NCBI GenBank assembly: GCA_902779075.1
Contig: CACZAK010000124.1
Span: forward strand, 1-13,662
Direction of reading: 5' to 3'
Source of the DNA: an uncultured bacterium
GTDB lineage: Bacteria; Verrucomicrobiota; Kiritimatiellia; RFP12; UBA1067
Length of the DNA stretch: 13,662 bases
The notes beneath the pieces were generated by a model. It did no database searches. It worked only from the letters and a program-made list of their open reading frames with translations, and had not been told where the DNA came from. Below are positions 6,066 to 13,662 of this stretch, piece by piece. The position numbers and the translations under genes were made by a program. Position 1 is the stretch's first letter, and each line of letters begins with the position of its first letter.

Positions 6066-7496
6066 CTAGTATACCAAATCCTTCCCTCTTCGTGAACGGC
6101 CTACGCGCGCGAGGAAACGCGCGTGGGCAAGGAACGGCGGAACGGTCGCAAGACACGCCAGCACGTCCGATATGGGCATTGAGAGCCAGATCGCCGTAGC
6201 CGGCGCGCAGATGCCCGTGAGGCGTGCAAGGTACGGCAACAGCCAGATGCACGGGATGAGGCAGACGACCTGGCGCAGCAACGAAAGGAGAATGGCGGTG
6301 CGGGGCCGGCCTACGGACTGGAAGTACGTGGACGCCACAACGTTCAGGCCGATGCACCAAAGCATGCAGTTCGAGACGCGCAGGTCCCCTGCGGCAAGAC
6401 GGACGAACTCCGCGTCAGCTCCGTCCGTAAACAGCCTCACAATCGGCACGGGGGCGAACACCTCCACGGCAGCCGCGAGCGTCACGACTACCGTGGACGT
6501 CCACAGCCCGAGGAACAGAGCCTCTCGCACACGGCGGAAGTTCCGCGCGCCCCAGTTGTAGCCCATCACCGGCGCAATGCCCTGCTGCACGCCCATGAGC
6601 GGCATGACGAAGAACATCGTCACCATCTGGAAGATGCCGAGCGATGCAACCTGCGCGGTGGCGGACGCCTCGTCCGCCGCCCAATACGCGAACGCGAGCT
6701 GGAGCGACACGTTCACGAGACTGCCCGCCAGCTGCTGGAGCGCCGGCGAAAGGCCTATGCCGCACGCCTTCGCGAGGTAGGCGCGGTAGAGCCCGATTCG
6801 CCGCCACCGCAGGCGCACGGCGCTGTGGCCCGGCCTGTAATGCCAGAGAGCCCACGCACACGAACACGCCATCGCGATGTTCGTGGCCCACGCCGCACCC
6901 GCCACGCCCATGTCGAAGGCGAAGATGAAAATCGGATCAAGCACGAGGTTCACTCCAAAACCGACCACCATGCAAATCATCGACGGCACCACCGCCCCCT
7001 CGCTGCGCATCGTGGCGGAAAGGCCAAAGGCGATATGGGCAAAAAGGTGCGAGAATACGACGAGGCGCAGGTACGTCTTCGCCATCTCGAAGGCACCTGC
7101 CGTCACGGACGCGCCGCCCGACAAACGCAGGATCGGATCGATGAAAGTGAATACGAGCGGCGGCAGGATGAAGAAGAAGAGGAGCTTCAGCGCAATCAGT
7201 TCGCCAAGTATCTTCTCGCACGCAGTGCGGTCGCCCTCGCCAAGCTTGATGGAGAGTACGGCCGCATGCCCCGCCCCCACGAACACGCCGAACGCGCCAA
7301 ATATCATCATCACGGGAAAGACGAGCGTGAGGCCCGCCATCGCGTCCTGTCCGCACCCCTGCCCGATGTAGATGCGGTCGACGATCGAGTAGAGCGCGCT
7401 CAGCGTCATCGAGACGAGCGCCGGCCACGAGAAGCGCATGACTAGACGCCCCAGCGGGGCGTCCGCCAGCTCCCTAAGCCTCTCGTTCGGCTTCAT
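6066..7496 (-). CDS. MATE-family multidrug/cation antiporter
   Basis: 476-residue inner-membrane transporter with about 12 predicted transmembrane segments in two pseudo-symmetric halves. Visible family marks: FSWPALVSMTLSALYSIVDRIYIG (segment 1, split as FSWPALVSM at 22-30 and YSIVDRIYIG at 36-45), RSEG (165-168), NLVLDPIFIF (184-193), MGVQQGIAP (302-310), GYNWGARN (313-320) and SVGRPR in the last quarter. NxxLDPxF and YNxGA are typical of the MepA-like branch, which exports drugs or organic cations against Na+ or H+. It starts 6 nt after the stop of the DUF5107 gene, with its ribosome-binding sequence inside that gene's end, so it belongs to the same operon. The natural substrate cannot be told from sequence. 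Confidence 0.92.
   Translation of the reverse strand: MKPNERLRELADAPLGRLVMRFSWPALVSMTLSALYSIVDRIYIGQGCGQDAMAGLTLVFPVMMIFGAFGVFVGAGHAAVLSIKLGEGDRTACEKILGELIALKLLFFFILPPLVFTFIDPILRLSGGASVTAGAFEMAKTYLRLVVFSHLFAHIAFGLSATMRSEGAVVPSMICMVVGFGVNLVLDPIFIFAFDMGVAGAAWATNIAMACSCAWALWHYRPGHSAVRLRWRRIGLYRAYLAKACGIGLSPALQQLAGSLVNVSLQLAFAYWAADEASATAQVASLGIFQMVTMFFVMPLMGVQQGIAPVMGYNWGARNFRRVREALFLGLWTSTVVVTLAAAVEVFAPVPIVRLFTDGADAEFVRLAAGDLRVSNCMLWCIGLNVVASTYFQSVGRPRTAILLSLLRQVVCLIPCIWLLPYLARLTGICAPATAIWLSMPISDVLACLATVPPFLAHARFLARVGRSRRGKDLVY
6068..6096 (-). promoter_or_regulatory. Promoter of the phd-doc operon, inside the end of the MATE gene
   Basis: Minus-strand -35 TTCACG (6091-6096), a 17-nt spacer and -10 TATACT (6068-6073) with TG one base before it (TTTGGTATACT). 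The -10 hexamer overlaps the last Tyr codon and stop of the MATE gene. The antitoxin start is about 38 nt downstream. No terminator separates the MATE gene from it. Confidence 0.6.
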
Positions 7497-7502
7497 GCCG
7501 CG

Positions 7503-10043
7503 TCACTCGTCCTTCGGGTACGGCTTGCCGCGGCCTAGGTTCTCCGGGTACTCCGCGCGCCGCATGAGCGCGGCATCGGCCTTCGCGGCGTCACCGACGG
7601 CAAGTGCCTGACGCGCAACGCCCGCCCACGCCTCCTGCCAAAGAGCATGCGCGTCATTGCTGTTCTCGCTCGGCAGCACGCGCATTCCCTCCAGAAATTT
7701 CACGGCGTCGTCGAAGCGCTTCAGTCCGCAGAGCGACTTCACGTAGAGCATGCCGAGGGGGCTGTTGCCCGGATGGCGCGCAAGGTAGGATTCCGCCGTG
7801 CGCGCAGCCTCTTCCCAGTTTTTCTCGTCGGCATACGACCGCGCGAGGTCGCGGCCGATGCGCCATCCGTCCTCAAGCTCAGCCGCGCGCCGAAGGTCAA
7901 CGCGGCGTTCCGCTCCCTTGCGCCGCATGGCGCGGAAATGGAACAGTACGGCGTCGTCCGCGTCGTCGCAACGGGAGAGTAGAGCGTCCACCTCCTGCGC
8001 CGAACCTCCCTGCGCGGCGCGCTGCACGGCGAGCAGGTAACGGAATTTCCAGGATGCGCCGGACTCCGCAGCCCACGCAAGCGCGGCGCGCGTGGAGTGC
8101 CGGAACGGAAACGCGAAGCGCACGGAGAGCTTGGACGCCTCCTCCAGCGCGCGCGCGGCGGCGGCGTGTTTCCCTGCGTTGCGTTCGAGGTAGGCAAGGC
8201 GAACGCGCGCGACGATGCTCTTCGGCGCGAGGCCGTAGAGCTCGCGCGCCTCGTCGAGAAGGCCTGCGTCCTCATACCAGTCGGCAAGGCCGATGTAGGT
8301 CTGGTCAGGAAACTCGTTGCGCACAAGGAACTTGAATATGTCCTCATCAAGATCGCCGATAAGCTTCTCCTCGAACCGCGCACCGTGGAAGAGAGGAACC
8401 ACCTGGCGAGCAAGACGCAGGATGCTGCGGGCTGCCTTGACGTCGCCACGCCGGCGCGCCGCGATGACGCGCACGAGCCAGGCGTCGAAGTTGAAACTGC
8501 CGGCCTGCGTGGCCTTCATGGCGTAGTCGCTCGCCGCCGCCCAGTCGCCCTTCCGCAGCGCGCCCTTCGCGAGCAGCACGTAGGCGGACGCGCGGTAGAG
8601 CGGCGAATAGGCAGCGAGTACCAGGCGCTCGCGCGCCTCCTCGTCCGCGCCCTGCGCGTGCGCGGCGAAGCCGTCGAGGTAGTTAGCCTCGGCGTCGTAG
8701 GTATCCACGGCAAGCGCGCGGGCGCAGAGTTCGCGCACTTCCGCGTAGCCGCCGCGCCGTGCGGCAAGGCCCGCGAGCGCGTTGAGCGCGGGGACGAAGG
8801 CCGGCTCCTTCGCGAGGCATTCCCTGAGGGACTCCTCGCCCGTCTTGTCGTCTCGCGTGCGCAGCGCCTGCTGTCCGCGGAGGTAGAGTCCGTATGCCGT
8901 CGTCCAGTCGAAGTCGTCGGGCATCTGGAGCGGACGCTCCACGCACGCGCAGCCTGACGTGAGGGAGACGAGCTGTGCCGCGTCGCGCACCACGCCCCAG
9001 CGCTCCTCGAACATGTCCGTGGCACCCGGGGCGAACGTGGGGTGCTTGAACGGTGTTTTCCACGAATCGCCGTTAGGCTGGTTGAACGCGCGCCCGCTCT
9101 GCAGCTCCACGTACTGTCCGTCCGAGTCCGTTAGCAGGTCTTCCCAAATGCCGCCTTCGCGCGAAAGCGCCCACAGCCAGATTTTGCGCCCGTACTTCTC
9201 CGCCGCGTAGTGGTAGGACCCGAACGCAGCCTCGGGCCACCACATCGCGAAGACGCGGTTGTCGCCGTTGAGCACGTGGTAGCTCTTAGAGCGGCCGAAG
9301 GCGTTGTTGGCGTAGACGGAGAGGTCGCGGTCCTTCCAGTCCACGTGCCAGGAATGCGCGTCGCCGCCGTGCCCGATGTAGGCCGAGCCCGGGAACGCGA
9401 GCGATGGGTTCCCGCGCGCGGAATACGCGGCCGTCATCCAGTGGTAGTAGGGGCCGGGCAGGTTCGCGCCGTTGAACCACGTCGTGCGCGTGAGGAAGTA
9501 GTCGGCGTCCGGAGGGAGGTTCACCTCCACCTGCCACGTCGTGCCGTTCACGTACTCCGTGGCGGAGGCGAAGTAGCTCGCGCTGCCGTCCTGGTTCTGC
9601 CGCACGGCCCAGTCCACGGGCGTGGCAGTGGTGGGCGAGTGGCCGATGATGCCGAAGTTGAACTCGATGCCGCCCGAACACCAGGGGCCGCGCATCGCGA
9701 TGTCGCGGAACTTGACGGCGTGGTTGAAGTAGATGAACTCGCGCCCCGTCGCCTTGTCCAGCGCCCCCCACACCTTGCCGCCGATCTGGGGCAGCATCGT
9801 CACCACCACTCTGTCGTTCTCAAGCGTAACGCACGTCCACGACTGCGTGGCGGAGGTCGCGCTTGACCCGTCGTAGCGGAAATACGGGTAGCGCCGTTCG
9901 CTGACGCACGGCACTGGATCTGGGTCGGAGAACGGATAGGTGGGCAGCGCAAGCGTCCCCTCCGTCACCTTCGACGCGGCGAGCAGGTTTGACGCGCACA
10001 GCGCCCCGAACAGGCAAACGGCTGACGCGGCGGGCTTCTTCAT
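7503..10043 (-). CDS. Exported DUF5107 and TPR-repeat protein
   Basis: 846 residues. A signal peptide covers about residues 1-22 (MKKPAASAVCLFGALCASNL, then LA before ASK). Residues about 55-355 form a DUF5107 domain, a beta-sandwich fold resembling sugar mutarotases and carbohydrate-active enzymes. Visible motifs are MLPQIGGKVWGALDKATG (83-100), SGGIEFNFGIIGHSPTTA (123-140), YYHWMTAAY (199-207) and WLWALSREGGIWEDLL (289-304). Residues about 380-840 are tandem TPR helices, for example YGLYLRGQQALRTRDDKTGE and ALNALAGLAARRGGYAEVRE. DUF5107 has no activity that I can assign with certainty; a role in glycan recognition or processing is an inference from the fold. The start follows AGGGAG, which overlaps the stop of the LRR gene. 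Second gene of the LRR-DUF5107-MATE operon. Confidence 0.85.
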   Translation of the reverse strand: MKKPAASAVCLFGALCASNLLAASKVTEGTLALPTYPFSDPDPVPCVSERRYPYFRYDGSSATSATQSWTCVTLENDRVVVTMLPQIGGKVWGALDKATGREFIYFNHAVKFRDIAMRGPWCSGGIEFNFGIIGHSPTTATPVDWAVRQNQDGSASYFASATEYVNGTTWQVEVNLPPDADYFLTRTTWFNGANLPGPYYHWMTAAYSARGNPSLAFPGSAYIGHGGDAHSWHVDWKDRDLSVYANNAFGRSKSYHVLNGDNRVFAMWWPEAAFGSYHYAAEKYGRKIWLWALSREGGIWEDLLTDSDGQYVELQSGRAFNQPNGDSWKTPFKHPTFAPGATDMFEERWGVVRDAAQLVSLTSGCACVERPLQMPDDFDWTTAYGLYLRGQQALRTRDDKTGEESLRECLAKEPAFVPALNALAGLAARRGGYAEVRELCARALAVDTYDAEANYLDGFAAHAQGADEEARERLVLAAYSPLYRASAYVLLAKGALRKGDWAAASDYAMKATQAGSFNFDAWLVRVIAARRRGDVKAARSILRLARQVVPLFHGARFEEKLIGDLDEDIFKFLVRNEFPDQTYIGLADWYEDAGLLDEARELYGLAPKSIVARVRLAYLERNAGKHAAAARALEEASKLSVRFAFPFRHSTRAALAWAAESGASWKFRYLLAVQRAAQGGSAQEVDALLSRCDDADDAVLFHFRAMRRKGAERRVDLRRAAELEDGWRIGRDLARSYADEKNWEEAARTAESYLARHPGNSPLGMLYVKSLCGLKRFDDAVKFLEGMRVLPSENSNDAHALWQEAWAGVARQALAVGDAAKADAALMRRAEYPENLGRGKPYPKDE

Positions 10044-10052
10044 GTGCGCTCC

Positions 10053-10841
10053 CTAGAACAAGATGGCAACGTTGTCTCCGAGCGCCTTGCGCACGCGCAC
10101 GACCTCCTCCGAGGGAAGCGGACAGTTGGCCAGGCTGAGCGTGGTCAGACCCCGCAGACCGGAAAGATCGTCTGGCATGCGCGAAATCGGGCAGCCCTTC
10201 AGCGAGAGCGACTTGAGTTTGGGCAGCGCCGTACCCAGCCAGTCAGGCACGCTCGTAATGGCATTGTCGTCGAGCGCAAGATCCTCCAGTTCCGACCACT
10301 CCTTCACGACCTCTGGTACGGAGGTCAGCAGGTTCTTGCGCAGGTAGACACGGCGCAGGTCCTTGAGCGCGGAGAGCGATGGGGGCAACTCACGGAGCTT
10401 GTTCTCGTTCAGACGCAGCCAGCGGAGCTTAGTGGCGCCAGAAAGCGAGTCTGGAACGGCCGTGATCTGGTTGCCGTCAAGGTTGAGGTAGGTGAGCGCG
10501 GGAAGCTGGGCGACCTCGTCCGGGATCGCCGCAAGCTTGTTGCGCACAAGCCAGAGCGAGGTAAGTCCTTTCAGCCCCCACACTTTCCCCGGTACTTTCT
10601 CAAGATTGAGCTCGGAAAGGTCAAGCTGCTGGAGAACGGAGTCGGAGAGGCCCTCGAGATCGGCGTCCGTTACGGGGCGCGCCGCGCCGCGCAGGAAGAG
10701 CCGCACGATCTCGGCGCGGTTCGTATTGGCGAGCGCGTCAAGCGACGTGACCGTGAACACGTCTGCCGGACGGTTGTGGTTGTCAAAGCATCCGGCGCAC
10801 GCAAGGCACGCCGCCACCAAGGTAAAAAGACAATTTTTCAT
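10053..10841 (-). CDS. Leucine-rich-repeat lipoprotein
   Basis: 262 residues. The N-terminus MKNCLFTLVAACLACAGC is a short lipoprotein-like signal ending at Cys18; the lipobox (C-A-G-C) is imperfect because position -3 is Cys. From about residue 70 it has 7 or so repeats of 23 residues of the form LxxLxLxxNxLxxIPxx, e.g. LTSLWLVRNKLAAIP, LTYLNLDGNQITAVP, LRWLRLNENKLRELP, LRRVYLRKNLLTSVP and LEDLALDDNAITSVP. These form a curved protein-binding solenoid, probably anchored to the envelope. No catalytic domain is present. The chosen ATG (10841-10839) has no Shine-Dalgarno sequence and lies 7 nt after a -10 box, which suggests a leaderless mRNA. First gene of an operon with the DUF5107 protein (9-nt gap) and the MATE transporter. 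Confidence 0.88.
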   Translation of the reverse strand: MKNCLFTLVAACLACAGCFDNHNRPADVFTVTSLDALANTNRAEIVRLFLRGAARPVTDADLEGLSDSVLQQLDLSELNLEKVPGKVWGLKGLTSLWLVRNKLAAIPDEVAQLPALTYLNLDGNQITAVPDSLSGATKLRWLRLNENKLRELPPSLSALKDLRRVYLRKNLLTSVPEVVKEWSELEDLALDDNAITSVPDWLGTALPKLKSLSLKGCPISRMPDDLSGLRGLTTLSLANCPLPSEEVVRVRKALGDNVAILF

Positions 10842-10848
10842 GGCGGGT

Positions 10849-10879
10849 AGTATACCATAAAAGACGCGCGCACGGCCAA
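10849..10879 (-). promoter_or_regulatory. Promoter of the LRR-DUF5107-MATE operon
   Basis: Minus-strand extended -10 TGGTATACT (hexamer TATACT at 10849-10854). The best -35 is weak: TTGGCC at 10874-10879 with a 19-nt spacer. The -10 ends 7 nt before the ATG, so transcription would start at or next to the start codon. The 79-nt gap upstream shows only a weak 5-bp dyad (ATGCG/CGCAT) and no T-tract, so the preceding gene has no obvious intrinsic terminator. Confidence 0.55.
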
Positions 10880-10920
10880 AATTCTTTGTCCATGCGCCAA
10901 ACGCCACGCATACGTTGACG

Positions 10921-13662
10921 TTATTCAATCGTCGCCTTGTAGAACTTGATGGCACCCTTGTCGATGATGAACGTCGCCTCTTCTCCGTCGCGGAAGTGCA
11001 GGTCGTTGTCGTTCAGCTCGTAATTCTGTATCTGGGTGTTGATTCCCGACACGTTCTCGCCGCCGTAGACCTTGAGCGTTCCGTTGATCGGCGCCGCCTT
11101 CGCGCCGTCCATCACAGCGAAGTTGCGCACGAGCTTCACCTTCACGGTGATGTCGTCGTCTCCAACCGCTATGTCGGTGATCTCGAACGAGCCCCAGCCG
11201 TCCACGCTGTAGCTGGCGTTCATGATGTTCTCGTTGAGCAGATACGCCCTGGCGAACTGGTCGGACGTCAGGGTTCTGACCATCGCCGCAACGGCCGCGT
11301 GGTCGCCGCGCTTGTTCAACCATTCGGCCTGGCTTGCGGTGAGCGTCGCGGTGCCGTCGGAAACGGTCACGACCTCGTCGGTCACGAACACGACAACCTT
11401 GTTCGTGTAGCTGCCGTATATGGATGAGACCGATCCCTCGCCGATATAGCCAATTTTCTGTACGCATGGGGTCACATCGGCGCATGCGAACGGGAAGGAG
11501 GAATTCCCGCTTGTCGTCAGCGGCAGGTAGTTCCCGCCCTGCTTCACCGAAACGGAATACAGCATGTTAGTCATGTCCATTTCGACCCGGACGGTGTAGT
11601 CGTTTCCAACGGTCGCCGTGAAGCCATCCGTGTCGAGCCACACCCTGCCGCTCAGATTGGTCGTATAGACCTGGAAACAGGCGTTCGTGCCAATGCGGAC
11701 CGCCGCCTTCACGCCCTCGAATTCCTGGTCCTCTTCCGCAGCACTCGCAAACGATGCCGTCGTCTCGATGATGACATTGCGCGCGTCGGACGGGTTGTCG
11801 GCTGTGAACTCGTTCTTTTCTTCGATCGCCACCTTGTGGTCAACGTACTCGACAACATTGGACCAGAGTCCCGTTGCCTCCTTGTAGTCCTCGTTCTCGA
11901 ATATCCAGTGGTCGGCGCGGTTCTGCGGCGTATCCTCCCAGACAGCCGCGTTTGGCCCGTTGGTCGGCCCGAAGAACTGCTTCACGTAGTAGTCGTACGA
12001 GAACACCTCGCTCGGACGGTAACCCTCGGCGTACACTCGCGCCTTGATCGTCGTGGCGCCGGTTGCGTTCGTCACGTTGATCGCCGTACCGGCGGTATAG
12101 ACTTCGCTGCTCTCCGTCGGATCGCTGCCGTCCGTCGTGTAGCGGATTACCGCGCCGGGAACCGTACTCGCGAGATCAACGAGCGTGTTGCGGTAACCCG
12201 CCGTGGAGGTGGATGTCGGCACCGCCGCCTGTTCGGCGATGGTGTAGGTCGCGGACACCGTATCGCTCTCGATGTAGTCCGACTTGAACGCCTTCGCCTT
12301 GATCGTAGTCGTGCCGCTGATCGTGATCGGAGCGGAGTACGCTGTGCTGGAGGACGTCGGTTCGCTGCCGTCAAGCGTGTAGCGAATCGTCGCACCCGCA
12401 GTCGCGCACGCGAGCGTGACGTCGAGACTGTCGGTGGCAAACGTCATGGCGGCGGGCGAGAACGTTGGGGCGGGCAGTTGCGCCCTCTGGAATGTCACAT
12501 TGTCGATGATGTTCGCCTTGTCGCCCGAAACGCCGGTCTGCACGAAGCGGAGGATGTGCGTTGCAGCCGAGTCGACGGAGACTAGCCCTGAGTATTCGGA
12601 CGGCGACGTGGCCGTCGGCGAAACGGACGCGATTTCGTTCGTCACGCTGCCGCGAATGAGCAAGGCGCGCGTCGTTACGCCGACATATCCCGGACGCGCC
12701 GCATACGTGAACGTGAACGTGTAGGTCGCAGCACGCGGGATGACGAACTCCTGCGCCACGGAGGACTCCGATCCCGCGCCGTTCGTCTGGAGGAACGCCG
12801 CCTTGCCCCCGAAATCGGAGTAGTTCGCCACCCATGTGCAGTTTGGCGCGGCAAGGCCTGCGCTGGACGTGAAGGTCCAGTACGGACAGGAGAATCCGTC
12901 GCCGGTCGAGTAGGACCATGTGCCGGAGTTCTGCGTCACGGTGTTCTGCTCGAAATCTCCGTTGAGGATGAGGTCACCGGTTGGCGAGAGCTTGTTGAAC
13001 GTGATCTCCGCGACATCGCTTTCGAGGTATCCGCTCTTGTACGCGCGGGCCTTGACGGTGCAGGTGGAAGAAATCTGCAAGGCGCTTGAATAGGTCGCAC
13101 TGGAGGATGTCGGATCGTATCCGTCGAGCGTATAGCGAATGGTGGCGCCGGAGACCGAACTTGAGATCGTGAGGTTCACGTACCCGTCGAAGATCGTGGT
13201 GTCGGTGACGGTGTTCGCGCGCGAGAACGTGGGCGCGGGCAGCTGGTTGAGCGTCAGCTCCACGCCGTGGACGTTGCCGACGACAGGTGTGGGGCTGTTG
13301 GGGTAGTAAGAGGAACCCGTTTCGTTGGCCAACCGCGTGGAGACAGTACTTGCGACGGTCACGTTCGTGGAGGCAGTGACACCGTTGTTTGACGACTGCA
13401 CCGTGTATGTGCCCGCTGGAACAAGAATGGCGTAGATGCCATTTGAGTCGGTTGTTGCCTGGTAGGTTGAAGAACCATTCCGCGCCGTAACCGTGGCATT
13501 CTCCACCTTGTTGCCAGAAGAGTTCAACACGCGGCCGCTGAGAATCGAACGTCCCGAGTCGGAGCAGACGCTCGGCGGATAGATGTTGTAGAGGATATTG
13601 TTGATCGATGTGAAATCAGAATCCGCGTCCGTAAGGTCGGGGGGATTGTACCAGGCGTTGTC
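10921..13662 (-). CDS. Giant multidomain surface/secreted protein, 5' end outside window
   Basis: 913 codons visible; the frame stays open to the window edge, so the N-terminus is missing (visible part starts DNAWYNPPDLTDADSDF). Approximate visible-residue layout: 38-140 carboxypeptidase-regulatory-like beta domain (SGRVLNSSGNKVENATVTA ... YTVQSS); 141-222 chitobiase-C-like repeat (ATIRYTLDGYDPTSSS); 229-394 jelly-roll carbohydrate-binding-like or DUF642-like module (LILNGDFE ... DKANIIDNVTF); 395-476 and 479-559 two more chitobiase-C-like repeats (ATIRYTLDGSEPTSSS, VIRYTTDGSDPTESS); 569-764 a LamG/concanavalin-like region; and about 764-913 a C-terminal module ending AIKFYKATIE. The composition is rich in Ser/Thr and low in charge, as in secreted adhesins or polysaccharide-binding enzymes. 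A catalytic domain may lie upstream of the window; none is visible here. The missing region could be a metalloprotease or glycoside hydrolase, which I cannot judge. Confidence 0.85.
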   Translation of the reverse strand, partial: DNAWYNPPDLTDADSDFTSINNILYNIYPPSVCSDSGRSILSGRVLNSSGNKVENATVTARNGSSTYQATTDSNGIYAILVPAGTYTVQSSNNGVTASTNVTVASTVSTRLANETGSSYYPNSPTPVVGNVHGVELTLNQLPAPTFSRANTVTDTTIFDGYVNLTISSSVSGATIRYTLDGYDPTSSSATYSSALQISSTCTVKARAYKSGYLESDVAEITFNKLSPTGDLILNGDFEQNTVTQNSGTWSYSTGDGFSCPYWTFTSSAGLAAPNCTWVANYSDFGGKAAFLQTNGAGSESSVAQEFVIPRAATYTFTFTYAARPGYVGVTTRALLIRGSVTNEIASVSPTATSPSEYSGLVSVDSAATHILRFVQTGVSGDKANIIDNVTFQRAQLPAPTFSPAAMTFATDSLDVTLACATAGATIRYTLDGSEPTSSSTAYSAPITISGTTTIKAKAFKSDYIESDTVSATYTIAEQAAVPTSTSTAGYRNTLVDLASTVPGAVIRYTTDGSDPTESSEVYTAGTAINVTNATGATTIKARVYAEGYRPSEVFSYDYYVKQFFGPTNGPNAAVWEDTPQNRADHWIFENEDYKEATGLWSNVVEYVDHKVAIEEKNEFTADNPSDARNVIIETTASFASAAEEDQEFEGVKAAVRIGTNACFQVYTTNLSGRVWLDTDGFTATVGNDYTVRVEMDMTNMLYSVSVKQGGNYLPLTTSGNSSFPFACADVTPCVQKIGYIGEGSVSSIYGSYTNKVVVFVTDEVVTVSDGTATLTASQAEWLNKRGDHAAVAAMVRTLTSDQFARAYLLNENIMNASYSVDGWGSFEITDIAVGDDDITVKVKLVRNFAVMDGAKAAPINGTLKVYGGENVSGINTQIQNYELNDNDLHFRDGEEATFIIDKGAIKFYKATIE
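11986..13242 (-). repeat. Three chitobiase-C-like domain repeats, one separated by a jelly-roll insert
   Basis: Copies at about 12997-13242, 12235-12480 and 11986-12228, each near 80 residues. Each has the core xIRYTxDGxxPTxSSxxY and a following KAxxxxxxYxxS strand (KARAYKSGYLESD, KAKAFKSDYIESD, KARVYAEGYRPSE). The first two also share the lead-in QLPAPTFS and are closest to each other at DNA level. The jelly-roll module at about 12481-12978 lies between copies 1 and 2. Confidence 0.8.

Noticed and set aside
7604..8957. Long plus-strand frames opposite the DUF5107 gene
   Set aside because: They have shadow composition (Arg/His/Ala-rich) with no motifs, no ribosome-binding sites and a well-supported gene on the other strand.
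11986..13242. CRISPR array or tandem DNA repeat
   Set aside because: The repeats are protein-domain repeats of about 80 residues inside one frame, with diverged DNA and no spacer structure.

Overview
Window of 13.66 kb from a high-GC bacterium. Every gene I can support lies on the minus strand, so the window reads right to left in transcription order. The organism looks like a member of the PVC group, perhaps an uncultured gut or rumen Kiritimatiellota/Lentisphaerota relative. That is an inference from the gene families: a SUMF1-domain secreted protein with a long helical N-terminus, a surface-repeat protein of the LA_2272 type, a DUF5107-TPR protein, and a very large surface protein with chitobiase-C-like repeats. 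It is not proven by any marker gene here.

Layout from high to low coordinates. (1) 13662-10921: the 3' part of a giant secreted or surface protein whose start lies outside the window. (2) 10841-6066: a three-gene operon of a leucine-rich-repeat lipoprotein, a secreted DUF5107/TPR protein and a MATE efflux transporter, with gaps of 9 and 6 nt. Its promoter sits so close to the first ATG that the mRNA may be leaderless. (3) 6030-5414: a Phd/Doc-type toxin-antitoxin pair sharing an ATGA stop/start. The toxin's Fic active-site motif is degenerate. Its promoter lies inside the end of the MATE gene. (4) 5301-4447: a strongly promoted surface-repeat protein with a clear intrinsic terminator. Its 3' UTR carries a copy of the 5' part of a tRNA-Arg. 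(5) 4329-2524: a lower-GC secreted SUMF1-domain protein. (6) 2342-2266: an intact tRNA-Arg(CCG) with encoded CCA. (7) 2218-1: a polyamine operon of an Orn/Lys/Arg decarboxylase that is frameshifted by what looks like a short internal deletion, then a spermidine synthase cut by the window edge.

Functional reading: the left end is polyamine synthesis (decarboxylase then aminopropyltransferase). The middle and right are dominated by envelope and secreted proteins, several of them repeat-rich. The most notable structural signal is the 25-bp direct repeat (24/25 identical) of the tRNA-Arg 5' half that brackets the SUMF1 gene. It may be an integration or duplication scar. No integrase, CRISPR array, insertion sequence or rRNA is visible. 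No stretch above 300 bases lacks a gene.
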